Below are positions 44,137 through 53,716 of a stretch of 64,000 nt of DNA, piece by piece. The stretch lies in assembly GCA_963519305.1 (NCBI GenBank), contig CAUQMS010000009.1:1-64000 (forward strand). Reading direction: 5' to 3'. The translations under genes were made by a program, and so were the position numbers. Within the stretch, counting starts at the first letter, position 1. Each line of letters begins with the position of its first letter. The stretch is from Ewingella sp963519305 (GTDB lineage Bacteria > Pseudomonadota > Gammaproteobacteria > Enterobacterales > Enterobacteriaceae). The notes below the pieces were generated by a model, which was not told the DNA's origin, did not search any database, and was given only the letters and a program-made list of their open reading frames with translations.

Positions 44137-44733
44137 TTAGCTGAGCAGGGGATTAATCCCCTTCACCCGTAAGCACGCCAGCAATGCAATCAGTGGTAAG
44201 CCAATGAGGGTATTGGGGTCCCTACCGCTGAGACGCTCAAAGAGACTGATGCCCAGACCTTCGCATTTAAAACTTCCTGCACAGTCGTAGGGCTGCTCTG
44301 CCAGTAAATAGCCACGAATTTCATCAACGGTCAGGTGCCGGAAAGTCACATCAAACGTTTCGCACAACGTCTGTGCCTCGCCGGTATCACTGTCGACCAG
44401 CGATAAACCGGTGTAAAAAGTGACAGTCTGGCCGCTGGCGGCCTGGAGTTGTATCAACGCGTTCTCAAAGGTATGAGGTTTGCCGGTGATGTGCCCGTTT
44501 ATCGCGCACACCTGATCCGACCCGATAATATAATGGCCCGGATGTGAAAGAACTAAGGCGCGCGCTTTCGCTTCTGCCAGCCTTTGCACCAGCTCTTCCG
44601 GGAGTTCACCGGGGCGCGGTGATTCATCAATATTTGGTGCAGCACTGGCGAAACTCAGCATTATTTTTTCTAGCAGCGCCCTGCGATAGGGAGATGTGGA
44701 GGCCAGTAACAGCTTTTTAGGCGAGAGATTCAT
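44137..44733 (-). CDS. yceF: 7-methyl-GTP pyrophosphatase YceF (Maf family)
   Basis: The protein has 198 residues from the ATG at 44733 (E. coli YceF 194). LLASTSPYRRALLEKI is the Maf nucleotide-binding start, and IIGSDQVC and GYLLAEQPYDCAGSFKCEGLG are diagnostic of the YceF subgroup. It hydrolyses modified nucleotides such as m7GTP. The frame runs 13 codons further up, but E. coli and the family start here. It is divergent from yceD. Confidence 0.92.
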   Translation of the reverse strand: MNLSPKKLLLASTSPYRRALLEKIMLSFASAAPNIDESPRPGELPEELVQRLAEAKARALVLSHPGHYIIGSDQVCAINGHITGKPHTFENALIQLQAASGQTVTFYTGLSLVDSDTGEAQTLCETFDVTFRHLTVDEIRGYLLAEQPYDCAGSFKCEGLGISLFERLSGRDPNTLIGLPLIALLACLRVKGINPLLS

Positions 44734-44874
44734 AATTTTTTCTACAAAGCATAGCGTTATTGAATCGCACATTTTAAACTGTCTGCCGCTGCGGAAGCGA
44801 ATATTGGTGAAAGGTGCGGTTTTAAGGCCTTTTTCTTTGACTCTACGTCGTTACAAAGTTAATATGCGCGCCCT

Positions 44875-45399
44875 ATGCAAAAAGTAAAATTACCCTTGGC
44901 CGTTGATGCGGTTCGTACAGCCCAAAAGCGTTTAGATTACTCCGGTATCTATGTGCCTGAACAGGTAGCACGGTTAGCAGCATCAGTGGTTAGTGTTGAT
45001 TCTGATGTCCAAACCTCGTTGTCGTTTGATATCGACAATTTGCGTCTGGCGGTCATTAATGGCCAGTCTGACGTTACCGTGACTCTGGAATGTCAGAGAT
45101 GCGGTAAGACGTTTGAACACCAGGTTCACGCAACGTATTGTTTTAGTCCTGTCCGCAATGATGAACAGGCTGAGGCATTACCGGAAGCGTACGAGCCGAT
45201 TGAAGTCGATGAGTTTGGCGAAGTCGATCTGCTGGCGATGATTGAAGATGAAATCATTCTTTCATTACCTGTCGTTCCGGTACATGAATCTGAACACTGT
45301 GAAGTGTCCGACGCGGACATGGTGTTTGGTAAACTGCCTGCAGAGGTGGAGAAACCAAATCCATTTGCCGTATTAGCGAGTTTAAAGAAAAGTACTTAA
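44875..45399 (+). CDS. yceD: 23S rRNA accumulation protein YceD
   Basis: The 174-residue DUF177 protein has the CxxC knuckle LECQRCGKTF and CFSPVRNDEQAEALPEAYEPIEV, nearly identical to E. coli YceD (173). It is needed for normal 23S rRNA levels. It is cotranscribed with rpmF 12 bases downstream. No ribosome-binding site is visible before the ATG. Confidence 0.95.
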   Translation: MQKVKLPLAVDAVRTAQKRLDYSGIYVPEQVARLAASVVSVDSDVQTSLSFDIDNLRLAVINGQSDVTVTLECQRCGKTFEHQVHATYCFSPVRNDEQAEALPEAYEPIEVDEFGEVDLLAMIEDEIILSLPVVPVHESEHCEVSDADMVFGKLPAEVEKPNPFAVLASLKKST

Positions 45400-45411
45400 G
45401 GAGTAAGGTCC

Positions 45412-45579
45412 ATGGCCGTACAACAAAATAAACCAACCCGTTCTAAACGTGGCATGCGTCGCTCTCATGATGCTCTGACCACCTCCACTCTGTCTGTGGA
45501 CAAAACTTCTGGTGAAACTCACCTGCGTCACCATATCACTGCCGACGGTTTCTACCGCGGTCGCAAGGTAATCGGCTAA
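45412..45579 (+). CDS. rpmF: 50S ribosomal protein L32
   Basis: The 55-codon gene begins MAVQQNKPTRSKRGMRRSHD and ends FYRGRKVIG, as L32 does. AAGGAG precedes the ATG by 7 bases. It is short and basic, and the yceD-rpmF-plsX-fab order is the same as in E. coli. Confidence 0.97.
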   Translation: MAVQQNKPTRSKRGMRRSHDALTTSTLSVDKTSGETHLRHHITADGFYRGRKVIG

Positions 45580-45640
45580 GATTTGCTTGCTACTTATTTG
45601 CGTGATCAATCATGGTGATAAGTACTAGCAAGGCGATTCC

Positions 45641-46675
45641 TTGACTCGTCTAACCCTTGCGTTAGATGTAATGGGCGGGGACTTCGGTCCTTCCGTCACA
45701 GTGCCTGCTTCATTGCAGGCACTGACCTCTAATACTGAACTCAATCTTCTTCTGGTCGGCGATCCCGACGCAATCACACCATTTCTCGCTAAAGCCGATG
45801 CTTCCCAAATGGAAAGAATTCGGATTATTCCTGCTGAATCAGTTATAGCCAGTGACGCCCGTGCATCGCAAGCTATTCGAGCCAGTAAGGGCAGCTCAAT
45901 GCGTGTGGCGTTGGAACTTATCAAAAGCGGAGATGCTCAGGCCTGTGTCAGTGCCGGAAATACCGGGGCATTGATGGGCTTGGCAAAAATGGTAGTTAAG
46001 CCTCTGGAAGGTATAGAGCGCCCCGCTTTGATGACGGTTTTACCGAATCAACAGCGCAGTAAAACGGTGGTGCTTGATCTGGGGGCGAACGTTGAGTGTG
46101 ACAGCACAATGCTGGTCCAGTTTGCTGTGATGGGATCGGTGATGGCCGAAGAAGTTGTCGGTATCCCCAACCCACGCGTTGCCTTACTGAATATTGGTGA
46201 GGAAGAGTCAAAAGGGCTGGACAACATCCGTGACGCGGCGGCAATTCTAAAAAATACTCCCGCGATCAACTATATCGGCTATCTTGAAGGCAATGACCTC
46301 CTGACCGGTAAGACGGATGTGATGGTGTGCGACGGTTTCGTTGGGAATGTCACCCTCAAAACTATGGAAGGTGTAATAAGGATGTTTTTGTCACTGTTAA
46401 AATCCTCTGGGGAGGGTGGCAAGAAGGCCTGGTGGCTGAAATGGTTAGGCCGTATTTTGCAGAAGAAACTCGCAAAGCGCTTCGGCCATCTTAATCCAGA
46501 CCAGTATAATGGCGCATGTTTGTTAGGATTACGGGGCATCGTTATTAAAAGCCACGGCGGGGCAAACCAGCGAGCGTTTGCTGTTGCTATCGAACAGGCT
46601 GTGCAGGCGGTGCAGCGGCAAGTTCCTACACGGATAGCCGCGCGCCTTAAGGCTGTATTACCCAAGAGTGACTGA
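45641..46675 (+). CDS. plsX: Phosphate acyltransferase PlsX
   Basis: The 344-residue protein starts at a TTG (TTG ACT CGT) behind AAGGCGATTCC, the same unusual start as E. coli plsX. LALDVMGGDFGPSVTVP, QAIRASKGSSMRVALEL and CDGFVGNVTLKTMEG are family signatures. It makes acyl-phosphate from acyl-ACP for phospholipid synthesis. It is about a dozen residues shorter at the C-terminus than the E. coli protein. Confidence 0.95.
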   Translation: MTRLTLALDVMGGDFGPSVTVPASLQALTSNTELNLLLVGDPDAITPFLAKADASQMERIRIIPAESVIASDARASQAIRASKGSSMRVALELIKSGDAQACVSAGNTGALMGLAKMVVKPLEGIERPALMTVLPNQQRSKTVVLDLGANVECDSTMLVQFAVMGSVMAEEVVGIPNPRVALLNIGEEESKGLDNIRDAAAILKNTPAINYIGYLEGNDLLTGKTDVMVCDGFVGNVTLKTMEGVIRMFLSLLKSSGEGGKKAWWLKWLGRILQKKLAKRFGHLNPDQYNGACLLGLRGIVIKSHGGANQRAFAVAIEQAVQAVQRQVPTRIAARLKAVLPKSD

Positions 46676-46681
46676 TCGTAC

Positions 46682-47635
46682 ATGTATACAAAAATTCTCG
46701 GTACGGGGAGCTATTTACCCGTGCAAGTTCGGACTAATGCCGACTTAGAAAAAATGGTGGATACCACCGACGAGTGGATTGTCACCCGAACAGGTATTCG
46801 TGAACGTCGCATCGCTGCGCCGGATGAGACTGTGGCCACAATGGGTCTGCATGCAGCAGAAAAAGCTCTTGAGATGGCCGGCGTCAGCGCAAGCGACGTA
46901 GGTTTGATCATTGTTGCAACAACCTCATCTTCTCACGCGTTCCCAAGTTCAGCCTGCCAGGTGCAGAATATGCTGGGCATCAAGGATTCCGCAGCGTTCG
47001 ATCTGGCTGCTGCGTGTGCAGGTTTTACCTATGCATTGAGCGTAGCTGATCAATATATTAAAAATGGTGCCGTGAAGTACGCGTTGGTGATCGGTTCCGA
47101 CACCTTGTCGCGTAAACTCGATCCTGAAGATCGCGGCACAGTGATTCTTTTCGGTGACGGCGCGGGTGCGGTATTGCTTGGCGCATCCGAAGAATCCGGC
47201 ATCATTTCTACCCACATGCATGCCGATGGACATTACGGTAATTTGCTGACACTGGCCTATCCGGACCAGTCAGCACCAGAAAAACCGGCGTATGTCACGA
47301 TGGCGGGCAATGAAGTCTTTAAAGTCGCGGTGACGGAGCTTGCACATATCGTTGATGAAACGTTGCAGGCCAATAATCTCGACCGTTCAGAGCTCGACTG
47401 GCTGGTGCCGCATCAGGCGAACCTGCGCATCATCAGCGCAACAGCCAAGAAGCTGGGAATGGGCATGGATAAGGTCGTCGTGACTCTGGATCGCCACGGT
47501 AATACTTCGGCGGCTTCTGTTCCGACAGCGCTCGATGAAGCGGTGCGTGACGGACGAATTCAGCGCGGGCAATTAGTGTTGCTCGAAGCATTTGGCGGTG
47601 GCTTTACCTGGGGCTCGGCGCTGGTACGTTTTTGA
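46682..47635 (+). CDS. fabH: 3-oxoacyl-ACP synthase III (FabH)
   Basis: The 317-residue enzyme has the Cys-His-Asn triad in AAACAGFTYAL, WLVPHQANLRI and RHGNTSAASVP. It condenses acetyl-CoA with malonyl-ACP to start fatty-acid synthesis. It lies 6 bases after plsX and 18 before fabD in the plsX-fabHDG unit. Confidence 0.97.
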   Translation: MYTKILGTGSYLPVQVRTNADLEKMVDTTDEWIVTRTGIRERRIAAPDETVATMGLHAAEKALEMAGVSASDVGLIIVATTSSSHAFPSSACQVQNMLGIKDSAAFDLAAACAGFTYALSVADQYIKNGAVKYALVIGSDTLSRKLDPEDRGTVILFGDGAGAVLLGASEESGIISTHMHADGHYGNLLTLAYPDQSAPEKPAYVTMAGNEVFKVAVTELAHIVDETLQANNLDRSELDWLVPHQANLRIISATAKKLGMGMDKVVVTLDRHGNTSAASVPTALDEAVRDGRIQRGQLVLLEAFGGGFTWGSALVRF

Positions 47636-47653
47636 TTAAACAGGACGATGAAA

Positions 47654-48580
47654 ATGACAAAAATAGCAGTTGTTTTTCCTGGCCAGGGCTCACAGGCTCT
47701 GGGAATGCTGGCTGATTTGGCCGCAAATTATCCGGTTGTTGAGGAGACCTTTGCTGAGGCCTCTTCTGTGCTGGGTTATGATTTATGGCAGCTGGTACAA
47801 CAGGGTCCGGCTGAAGAGTTGAATAAAACCTGGCAGACTCAGCCGGCTTTACTGGCAGCGTCAGTGGCTATCTGGCGAGTCTGGCAGCAGCAAAATGGTA
47901 CCGAGCCTGTATTTATGGCGGGCCATAGCCTGGGCGAATACTCTGCTCTGGTTTGTGCTGGAGTACTGGATTTCAAGCAGGCTATTTCGCTGGTGGAACT
48001 ACGCGGGAAACTGATGCAGGAAGCCGTACCTGAAGGTACAGGCGCGATGTCAGCGATTATTGGTCTTGATAACGACGCCATCGCGAAAGCGTGTGAAGAG
48101 TCTGCCCAGGGTCAGGTTGTGTCTCCGGTGAATTTCAACTCGCCGGGTCAGGTGGTCATTGCAGGGAACAAAGAAGCTGTTGAACGTGCGGGGGCAGCTT
48201 GTAAAGCCGCCGGTGCAAAACGTGCTTTGCCGTTGCCAGTCAGCGTGCCATCTCACTGTGCATTGATGAAACCTGCCGCAGATAAAATGGCCGTTGCACT
48301 CGAAGATGTGGCATTTAGCACGCCGCAGTATCCTGTGGTGAATAATGTGGATGTGAAGGTGGAAACCTCGCCAGACGCTATCCGCAGCGCCTTGGTTCGC
48401 CAGCTTTACAACCCTGTCCGCTGGACCGAGTCAGTTGAGTTTATAGCAGCGCAGGGCGTTGAGCATTTAGTCGAGGCAGGCCCGGGTAAAGTTTTGACCG
48501 GCCTGACCAAACGTATTGTTGATACTCTGACAGCGTCAGCAGTGAACGACTCTGCCAGCCTCACAGCGGCGCTTGAGTAA
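47654..48580 (+). CDS. fabD: Malonyl-CoA:ACP transacylase FabD
   Basis: The protein has 308 residues from the ATG at 47654, chosen because AGGA is 8 bases away (the ATG two codons upstream is too close to it). VFPGQGSQALGML and the active-site serine in AGHSLGEYSALV are visible. It loads malonyl groups onto ACP. Confidence 0.96.
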   Translation: MTKIAVVFPGQGSQALGMLADLAANYPVVEETFAEASSVLGYDLWQLVQQGPAEELNKTWQTQPALLAASVAIWRVWQQQNGTEPVFMAGHSLGEYSALVCAGVLDFKQAISLVELRGKLMQEAVPEGTGAMSAIIGLDNDAIAKACEESAQGQVVSPVNFNSPGQVVIAGNKEAVERAGAACKAAGAKRALPLPVSVPSHCALMKPAADKMAVALEDVAFSTPQYPVVNNVDVKVETSPDAIRSALVRQLYNPVRWTESVEFIAAQGVEHLVEAGPGKVLTGLTKRIVDTLTASAVNDSASLTAALE

Positions 48581-48596
48581 GAATAAGAGGAAGAGA

Positions 48597-49331
48597 ATGA
48601 GCTTCGAAGGTAAAATCGCTCTGGTGACCGGCGCAAGCCGTGGGATTGGACGTGCTATCGCAGAAAAATTAGTGGCCGGTGGTGCAACTGTGATCGGCAC
48701 CGCGACCAGTGAGAAAGGCGCTGAAGCAATCAGCGAATATTTAGGCGAAAAGGGTAAAGGGATCGCCCTTAATGTGGTTGATTCTGCATCGATTGAGCAG
48801 GTATTGACTACGATTCGAGCTGAATTTGGCGAAATTGACATTTTAGTTAATAATGCCGGCATCACACGTGATAACCTCCTCATGCGTATGAAGGATGACG
48901 AGTGGCAGGATATCCTGGATACGAATTTGACTTCTGTGTTTCGGCTGTCAAAAGCAGTAATGCGGGCTATGATGAAAAAGCGGTTTGGCCGGATCATTAC
49001 TATAGGTTCTGTTGTTGGAACTATGGGTAACGCAGGGCAGGCGAATTACGCGGCGGCTAAAGCCGGCTTGATTGGTTTTAGTAAGTCTTTGGCGCGTGAA
49101 GTAGCTTCACGTGGCATTACTGTTAACGTCGTTGCTCCCGGCTTTATTGAGACGGACATGACAAGGGCGTTGACAGATGATCAACGCGCAGGCATTTTGT
49201 CATCAGTTCCAGCCAACCGGTTGGGTGATGCAAAAGAGATTGCCAGCGCAGTTGCTTTTTTAGCCTCTGACGAGGCCAGCTATATCACTGGTGAAACATT
49301 GCATGTCAATGGCGGCATGTACATGATTTAA
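48597..49331 (+). CDS. fabG: 3-oxoacyl-ACP reductase FabG
   Basis: The 244-residue NADPH-dependent short-chain dehydrogenase has the TGASRGIGRAIAE cofactor loop, NNAGITRDN and the YAAAK active-site motif. It starts at 48597 behind GAGGAAGAGA, and the earlier in-frame start would overlap fabD. It reduces 3-ketoacyl-ACP. Confidence 0.97.
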   Translation: MSFEGKIALVTGASRGIGRAIAEKLVAGGATVIGTATSEKGAEAISEYLGEKGKGIALNVVDSASIEQVLTTIRAEFGEIDILVNNAGITRDNLLMRMKDDEWQDILDTNLTSVFRLSKAVMRAMMKKRFGRIITIGSVVGTMGNAGQANYAAAKAGLIGFSKSLAREVASRGITVNVVAPGFIETDMTRALTDDQRAGILSSVPANRLGDAKEIASAVAFLASDEASYITGETLHVNGGMYMI

Positions 49332-49354
49332 AAATTACGAAACTATTTGCGTTA

Positions 49355-49374
49355 TTTGCGGTAAAAACCGCAAA
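49355..49374. terminator. Hairpin between fabG and acpP
   Basis: TTTGCGGT and ACCGCAAA form an 8-bp stem around AAAA. There is no T-run, so it may attenuate or stabilise transcripts rather than end them; acpP needs much higher expression than fabG. Confidence 0.6.
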
Positions 49375-49484
49375 ATAGAGCAAATTCGTGGTTTGACCAG
49401 CCGGGATTTAGTTGCATCTTTTCCAACATTTTATACACTACGAAAACCATCGCGAAAGCGAGTTTTGATAGGAAATTTAAGAGT

Positions 49485-49721
49485 ATGAGCACTATCGAAG
49501 AACGCGTTAAGAAAATCATTGTTGAACAGCTGGGTGTTAAACAGGAAGAAGTAGTTAACTCTGCGTCTTTCGTAGACGACCTTGGCGCTGATTCTCTCGA
49601 CACCGTTGAGCTGGTTATGGCTCTGGAAGAAGAGTTTGATACCGAGATCCCTGACGAAGAAGCTGAGAAAATCACTACTGTTCAGGCAGCTATTGATTTC
49701 ATCAACTCTAGCCAGCAGTAA
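49485..49721 (+). CDS. acpP: Acyl carrier protein
   Basis: The 78-residue, very acidic protein has phosphopantetheine Ser in GADSLDTVELVMALEEEF. It is the central carrier of fatty-acid synthesis. It matches E. coli AcpP across nearly all residues. Confidence 0.98.
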   Translation: MSTIEERVKKIIVEQLGVKQEEVVNSASFVDDLGADSLDTVELVMALEEEFDTEIPDEEAEKITTVQAAIDFINSSQQ

Positions 49722-49820
49722 GCTAATCTGTTTTTAGTTTAGATAGTTAGGCGGTCACTCGACCGCCTAAGTTTTTTTTGTCCCACCGTATTACTTTTCT
49801 CCCTCCCTGGAGGACACAAC

Positions 49821-51062
49821 GTGTCTAAGCGTCGAGTTGTAGTGACTGGACTTGGCATGCTGTCCCCTGTCGGCAATACTGTAGAGTCCACTTGGAACGC
49901 TCTTCTTGCCGGTCAGAGTGGCATTAGCCTAATCGATCATTTTGATACTAGCGCCTACGCAACGCGTTTTGCTGGCTTAGTAAAAGATTTTAACTGTGAA
50001 GAGTACATCGCGCGCAAAGATGCCCGTAAGATGGATGCCTTCATTCAGTATGGTATTGCTGCCGGTATTCAGGCAATGCAAGACTCCGGTCTTGAAGTAA
50101 CTGCTGAGAATGCACCGCGCATTGGCGCTGCAATTGGTTCCGGCATTGGCGGCCTTGGTCTGATCGAAGAAAACCATACCTCACTGGTTAACGGCGGACC
50201 GCGCAAAATCAGCCCATTCTTTGTTCCTTCCACTATCGTAAATATGATTGCCGGTCATCTGAGCATCATGTTTGGTTTGCGTGGACCGAGCATTTCTATT
50301 GCCACAGCTTGTACATCAGGTGTACATAATATCGGTCATGCCGCACGTATCATTGCCTATGACGATGCAGATGTCATGTTGGCCGGTGGCGCTGAAAAAG
50401 CCAGTACGCCTCTGGGTGTCGGTGGTTTTGGCGCAGCACGTGCTTTATCTACCCGCAACGACAATCCTCAGGCTGCCAGCCGCCCTTGGGACAAAGACCG
50501 TGATGGTTTTGTGCTGGGCGATGGTGCAGGCATCATGGTGCTGGAAGAGTACGAACACGCGAAAAAACGCGGCGCAAACATTTACGCGGAAATTGTGGGC
50601 TTTGGCATGAGCAGCGATGCCTTCCATATGACCTCACCACCAGAAGATGGCGCAGGTGCTGCGCTGGCGATGGAAAATGCGCTGCGTGACGCAGGTATTT
50701 CAGCGTCAAAGATTGGTTATATCAATGCGCACGGTACGTCGACGCCTGCGGGCGATAAAGCGGAAGCCCAGGCGGTTAAATCAGTATTTGGTGCCGGTTC
50801 ACAAAGCGTCCTCGTGAGTTCGACTAAATCAATGACCGGCCATTTGCTGGGTGCTGCCGGTGCGGTTGAATCGATCTTTACCCTGCTGGCACTTCGCGAC
50901 CAGGCTGTACCGCCAACCATCAATCTGGATAATCCGGATGAAGGTTGTGATCTGGACTTTGTCGCACACGAAGCCCGTCAGGTAAAAAATATGGAATACA
51001 CGCTGTGTAATTCGTTTGGTTTTGGCGGCACCAATGGTTCACTGGTGTTCCGTAAGATCTGA
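49821..51062 (+). CDS. fabF: 3-oxoacyl-ACP synthase II (FabF)
   Basis: The 413-residue condensing enzyme has Cys in ATACTSGVHNIGHA and the two active-site His in INAHGTSTPAGD and STKSMTGHLLGAAG. GGAGGACACAACG precedes the GTG start. It elongates palmitoleoyl-ACP to cis-vaccenoyl-ACP and adjusts membrane fluidity with temperature. Confidence 0.97.
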   Translation: MSKRRVVVTGLGMLSPVGNTVESTWNALLAGQSGISLIDHFDTSAYATRFAGLVKDFNCEEYIARKDARKMDAFIQYGIAAGIQAMQDSGLEVTAENAPRIGAAIGSGIGGLGLIEENHTSLVNGGPRKISPFFVPSTIVNMIAGHLSIMFGLRGPSISIATACTSGVHNIGHAARIIAYDDADVMLAGGAEKASTPLGVGGFGAARALSTRNDNPQAASRPWDKDRDGFVLGDGAGIMVLEEYEHAKKRGANIYAEIVGFGMSSDAFHMTSPPEDGAGAALAMENALRDAGISASKIGYINAHGTSTPAGDKAEAQAVKSVFGAGSQSVLVSSTKSMTGHLLGAAGAVESIFTLLALRDQAVPPTINLDNPDEGCDLDFVAHEARQVKNMEYTLCNSFGFGGTNGSLVFRKI

Positions 51063-51224
51063 CGCAACAATGCGTACTGTGTCTTCCTGAAAAAGGCCCG
51101 TTTTGGGCCTTTTTGCTGTCTGACATCCTGATGGAAAAGCAGGAATGCTCTACTTGTCAGGCGACCTGAAATACTTCAGGCTCTACGGCTGCCATACTGC
51201 AAAGCGGGACACGGGAGAGTGAGA

Positions 51225-52022
51225 ATGTGGATTAATGGTATCTCGGGCAAACTGCTGGCCGCCGGCGACCGCGCAGTACAATTTGGTGACGGAAGTTTCA
51301 CCACCGCACGCATTGTCGCAGGAAACATCCAGCATCTGGCCGGGCATATTTCGCGGTTGAAAAACGCCTCACAGCGTTTAATGATTGATGGCGTTGACTG
51401 GACTGCGCTGGAGGCTGAAATGATCCACGCGGCCAGCCTGCAGGGCGAAGGCGTTGTTAAAGCTATCATCAGCAGGGGAGAGGGCGGTCGGGGCTATAGC
51501 CCGCAAGGGTGCAGCTCACCGACGCGTATTATTTCGGTCTCGGAATACCCGGCGCATTATCACCAGTGGCGGCAGCACGGAGTCACGCTGGCGCGAAGTC
51601 CTGTGGCGTTAAGCTGTAATCCGCTGTTGGCGGGCATCAAACATCTTAACCGGCTGGAGCAGGTGATGATACGTCTGCATCTTGACCAGACGGATGCCCA
51701 TGAGGCACTGGTGGTTGACACCTCGGGGATGCTGGTAGAATGCTGTGCCGCGAATATCTTCTGGCGCAAAGGTCATGAGGCATTTACCCCGGATCTCAGC
51801 GATTCTGGCGTTTGCGGAATTATGCGCAACCACATTATCTCGTTGCTCACGCAATCGGGAATTTATACGATTTCCGTTGTCAAACAATCGCCTGAAATTC
51901 TGCAGGAAGCCGATGAGGTCATTATTTGCAACGCACTGATGCCCGTTCTGCCGGTCCGACAGGCAGACGAGTGGCACTTTACGTCGTCGCAGTTGTACGA
52001 TTTTTTACATCAGGTTTGCTAA
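51225..52022 (+). CDS. pabC: 4-amino-4-deoxychorismate lyase PabC
   Basis: The 265-residue PLP enzyme (class IV fold) has the Lys Schiff base in LAGIKHLNRLEQV and AVQFGDGSFTTARI. It makes p-aminobenzoate for folate. A GTG two codons upstream is the alternative start. It lies between fabF and mltG, as in E. coli. Confidence 0.93.
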   Translation: MWINGISGKLLAAGDRAVQFGDGSFTTARIVAGNIQHLAGHISRLKNASQRLMIDGVDWTALEAEMIHAASLQGEGVVKAIISRGEGGRGYSPQGCSSPTRIISVSEYPAHYHQWRQHGVTLARSPVALSCNPLLAGIKHLNRLEQVMIRLHLDQTDAHEALVVDTSGMLVECCAANIFWRKGHEAFTPDLSDSGVCGIMRNHIISLLTQSGIYTISVVKQSPEILQEADEVIICNALMPVLPVRQADEWHFTSSQLYDFLHQVC

Positions 52023-52041
52023 AACCACGCGTTTAAAGTGA

Positions 52042-53073
52042 ATGTTTATGAAGAATAAAAAACTCAAAATTTCCGCCCTTATCTTAATCCTGTTAGTCGG
52101 TGCGGGTGCATTTGCCTATCATAAAGTGCAGCGCTTTGCTGACCGGCCAATCAACGTCAGCAGCGAAACGATCTTTACGCTGCCTGCCGGTACAGGGCGC
52201 GTGGTACTGGAAACGCTGCTGGTCAAACATAAACTCATGCAGGCAAACCCTTACTTTTCCTGGCTGCTGCGTATCGAGCCCGAACTCAGTGAGTTTAAAG
52301 CGGGTACCTACCGTTTTGAAAAGGGCATGACTGTACGTCAGATGCTCGAATTGCTTAAAAGTGGAAAGGAAGCCCAGTTCAGCATGCGCTTCGTTGAAGG
52401 GTTTAAACTGAGCGACTGGATGAAGTTATTGCAAAATTCAGCCTACGTGAAGCATGAACTGACCGGTAAAAGCGGTGAAGAGATCGCGGCAGCCATCGGT
52501 GTAAAAGACACCACCAATGCGGAAGGCTGGCTGTATCCGGACACCTATCTCTTTACCGCAGGCATGACGGATTTGTCCCTGCTTAAACGCGCACACCAGC
52601 GTATGGTAAAAACCGTCGATACGATCTGGAAAGGCCGCGACGACTCTCTGCCTTACAAAACGCCGACTGAAATGCTGACCATGGCGTCCATTATTGAAAA
52701 AGAGACGGCCGTTAAAGAGGAACGACCTGAAGTGGCTTCCGTCTTTATCAACCGCCTGCGTATTGGCATGCGTTTACAAACCGATCCGACGGTGATCTAC
52801 GGCATGGGTGCAAATTATACCGGCAGCATTACCCGTAAAGCTCTGGAGACGCCGACGCCCTATAACACCTACGTGATTTCAGGTTTACCGCCGTCGCCGA
52901 TTGCCATGCCGAGTGAAGCGTCAATCGAAGCCGCCGCGCATCCGGCCAAAACGCCTTACCTTTACTTTGTGGCTGACGGCAAAGGCGGGCATACTTTTAC
53001 GACTAACCTCGAAAATCACAATAAAGCGGTGCGTGTGTATCGCGAGACATTGAAGAATAAGAATGAAAAGTAA
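52042..53073 (+). CDS. mltG: Endolytic murein transglycosylase MltG
   Basis: The 343-residue protein has one N-terminal membrane helix (ISALILILLVGAGAFAY) and a periplasmic YceG domain with the catalytic Glu in MASIIEKETAV, LRIGMRLQTDPTVIYGMG and the final KTPYLYFVADGKGGHTF. It trims new glycan chains. An ATG two codons in (52048) is equally plausible as start. It overlaps tmk by 11 bases. Confidence 0.95.
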   Translation: MFMKNKKLKISALILILLVGAGAFAYHKVQRFADRPINVSSETIFTLPAGTGRVVLETLLVKHKLMQANPYFSWLLRIEPELSEFKAGTYRFEKGMTVRQMLELLKSGKEAQFSMRFVEGFKLSDWMKLLQNSAYVKHELTGKSGEEIAAAIGVKDTTNAEGWLYPDTYLFTAGMTDLSLLKRAHQRMVKTVDTIWKGRDDSLPYKTPTEMLTMASIIEKETAVKEERPEVASVFINRLRIGMRLQTDPTVIYGMGANYTGSITRKALETPTPYNTYVISGLPPSPIAMPSEASIEAAAHPAKTPYLYFVADGKGGHTFTTNLENHNKAVRVYRETLKNKNEK

Positions 53074-53716
53074 GTTTATCGTTATCGAAGGTCTGGAAGG
53101 GGCCGGTAAAACCACCGCGCGCGACGTCATCGTCAACACACTGCGCAGTCTGGGTATCGAGGACATCGTATTTACGCGCGAGCCGGGTGGTACTCCACTG
53201 GCCGAAAAGCTGCGAGATTTATTCAAACGCGGTGTCGAAGATGACAAACCCACGGTCAAGGCCGAAGTGCTGATGCTCTACGCCGCCCGCGTCCAACTGG
53301 TAGAAACGGTTATCTTGCCCGCATTGGCTCGCGGGGCGTGGGTGGTCGGTGACCGCCACGACCTCTCGTCGCAGGCCTATCAGGGCGGTGGGCGCGGCAT
53401 TGATGCGCAGCTGATGCGTTCATTACGCGATACCGCACTGGGTGATTTTCGCCCCGATCTGACGCTGTATCTCGATTTACCGCCGGAAATTGGCCTGCAA
53501 CGCGCCAGTGCGCGCGGTGAGCTGGATCGCATCGAAAAAGAGGCGCTGCCGTTCTTCGAACGCACGCGTGAGCGCTATCTAAGCCTGGTGGCCGAAGACA
53601 GCCGCATCAAAACCATTGATGCCTCACAGCCTCTGGAGCAGGTTACCGCCTCAATCAGGCAGACCTTGCTGCAATGGTTTGCAAGCCAGCAACGACGTGA
53701 AGGCGATCAGCAATGA
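53063..53716 (+). CDS. tmk: Thymidylate kinase
   Basis: The 217-residue protein has P-loop EGLEGAGKTTA, the TREPGGTPLAE dTMP-binding motif, GDRHDLSSQAYQGGGRG and the lid RASARGELDRIE. It phosphorylates dTMP to dTDP. It overlaps mltG (11 bases) and holB (ATGA). Confidence 0.96.
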   Translation: MKSKFIVIEGLEGAGKTTARDVIVNTLRSLGIEDIVFTREPGGTPLAEKLRDLFKRGVEDDKPTVKAEVLMLYAARVQLVETVILPALARGAWVVGDRHDLSSQAYQGGGRGIDAQLMRSLRDTALGDFRPDLTLYLDLPPEIGLQRASARGELDRIEKEALPFFERTRERYLSLVAEDSRIKTIDASQPLEQVTASIRQTLLQWFASQQRREGDQQ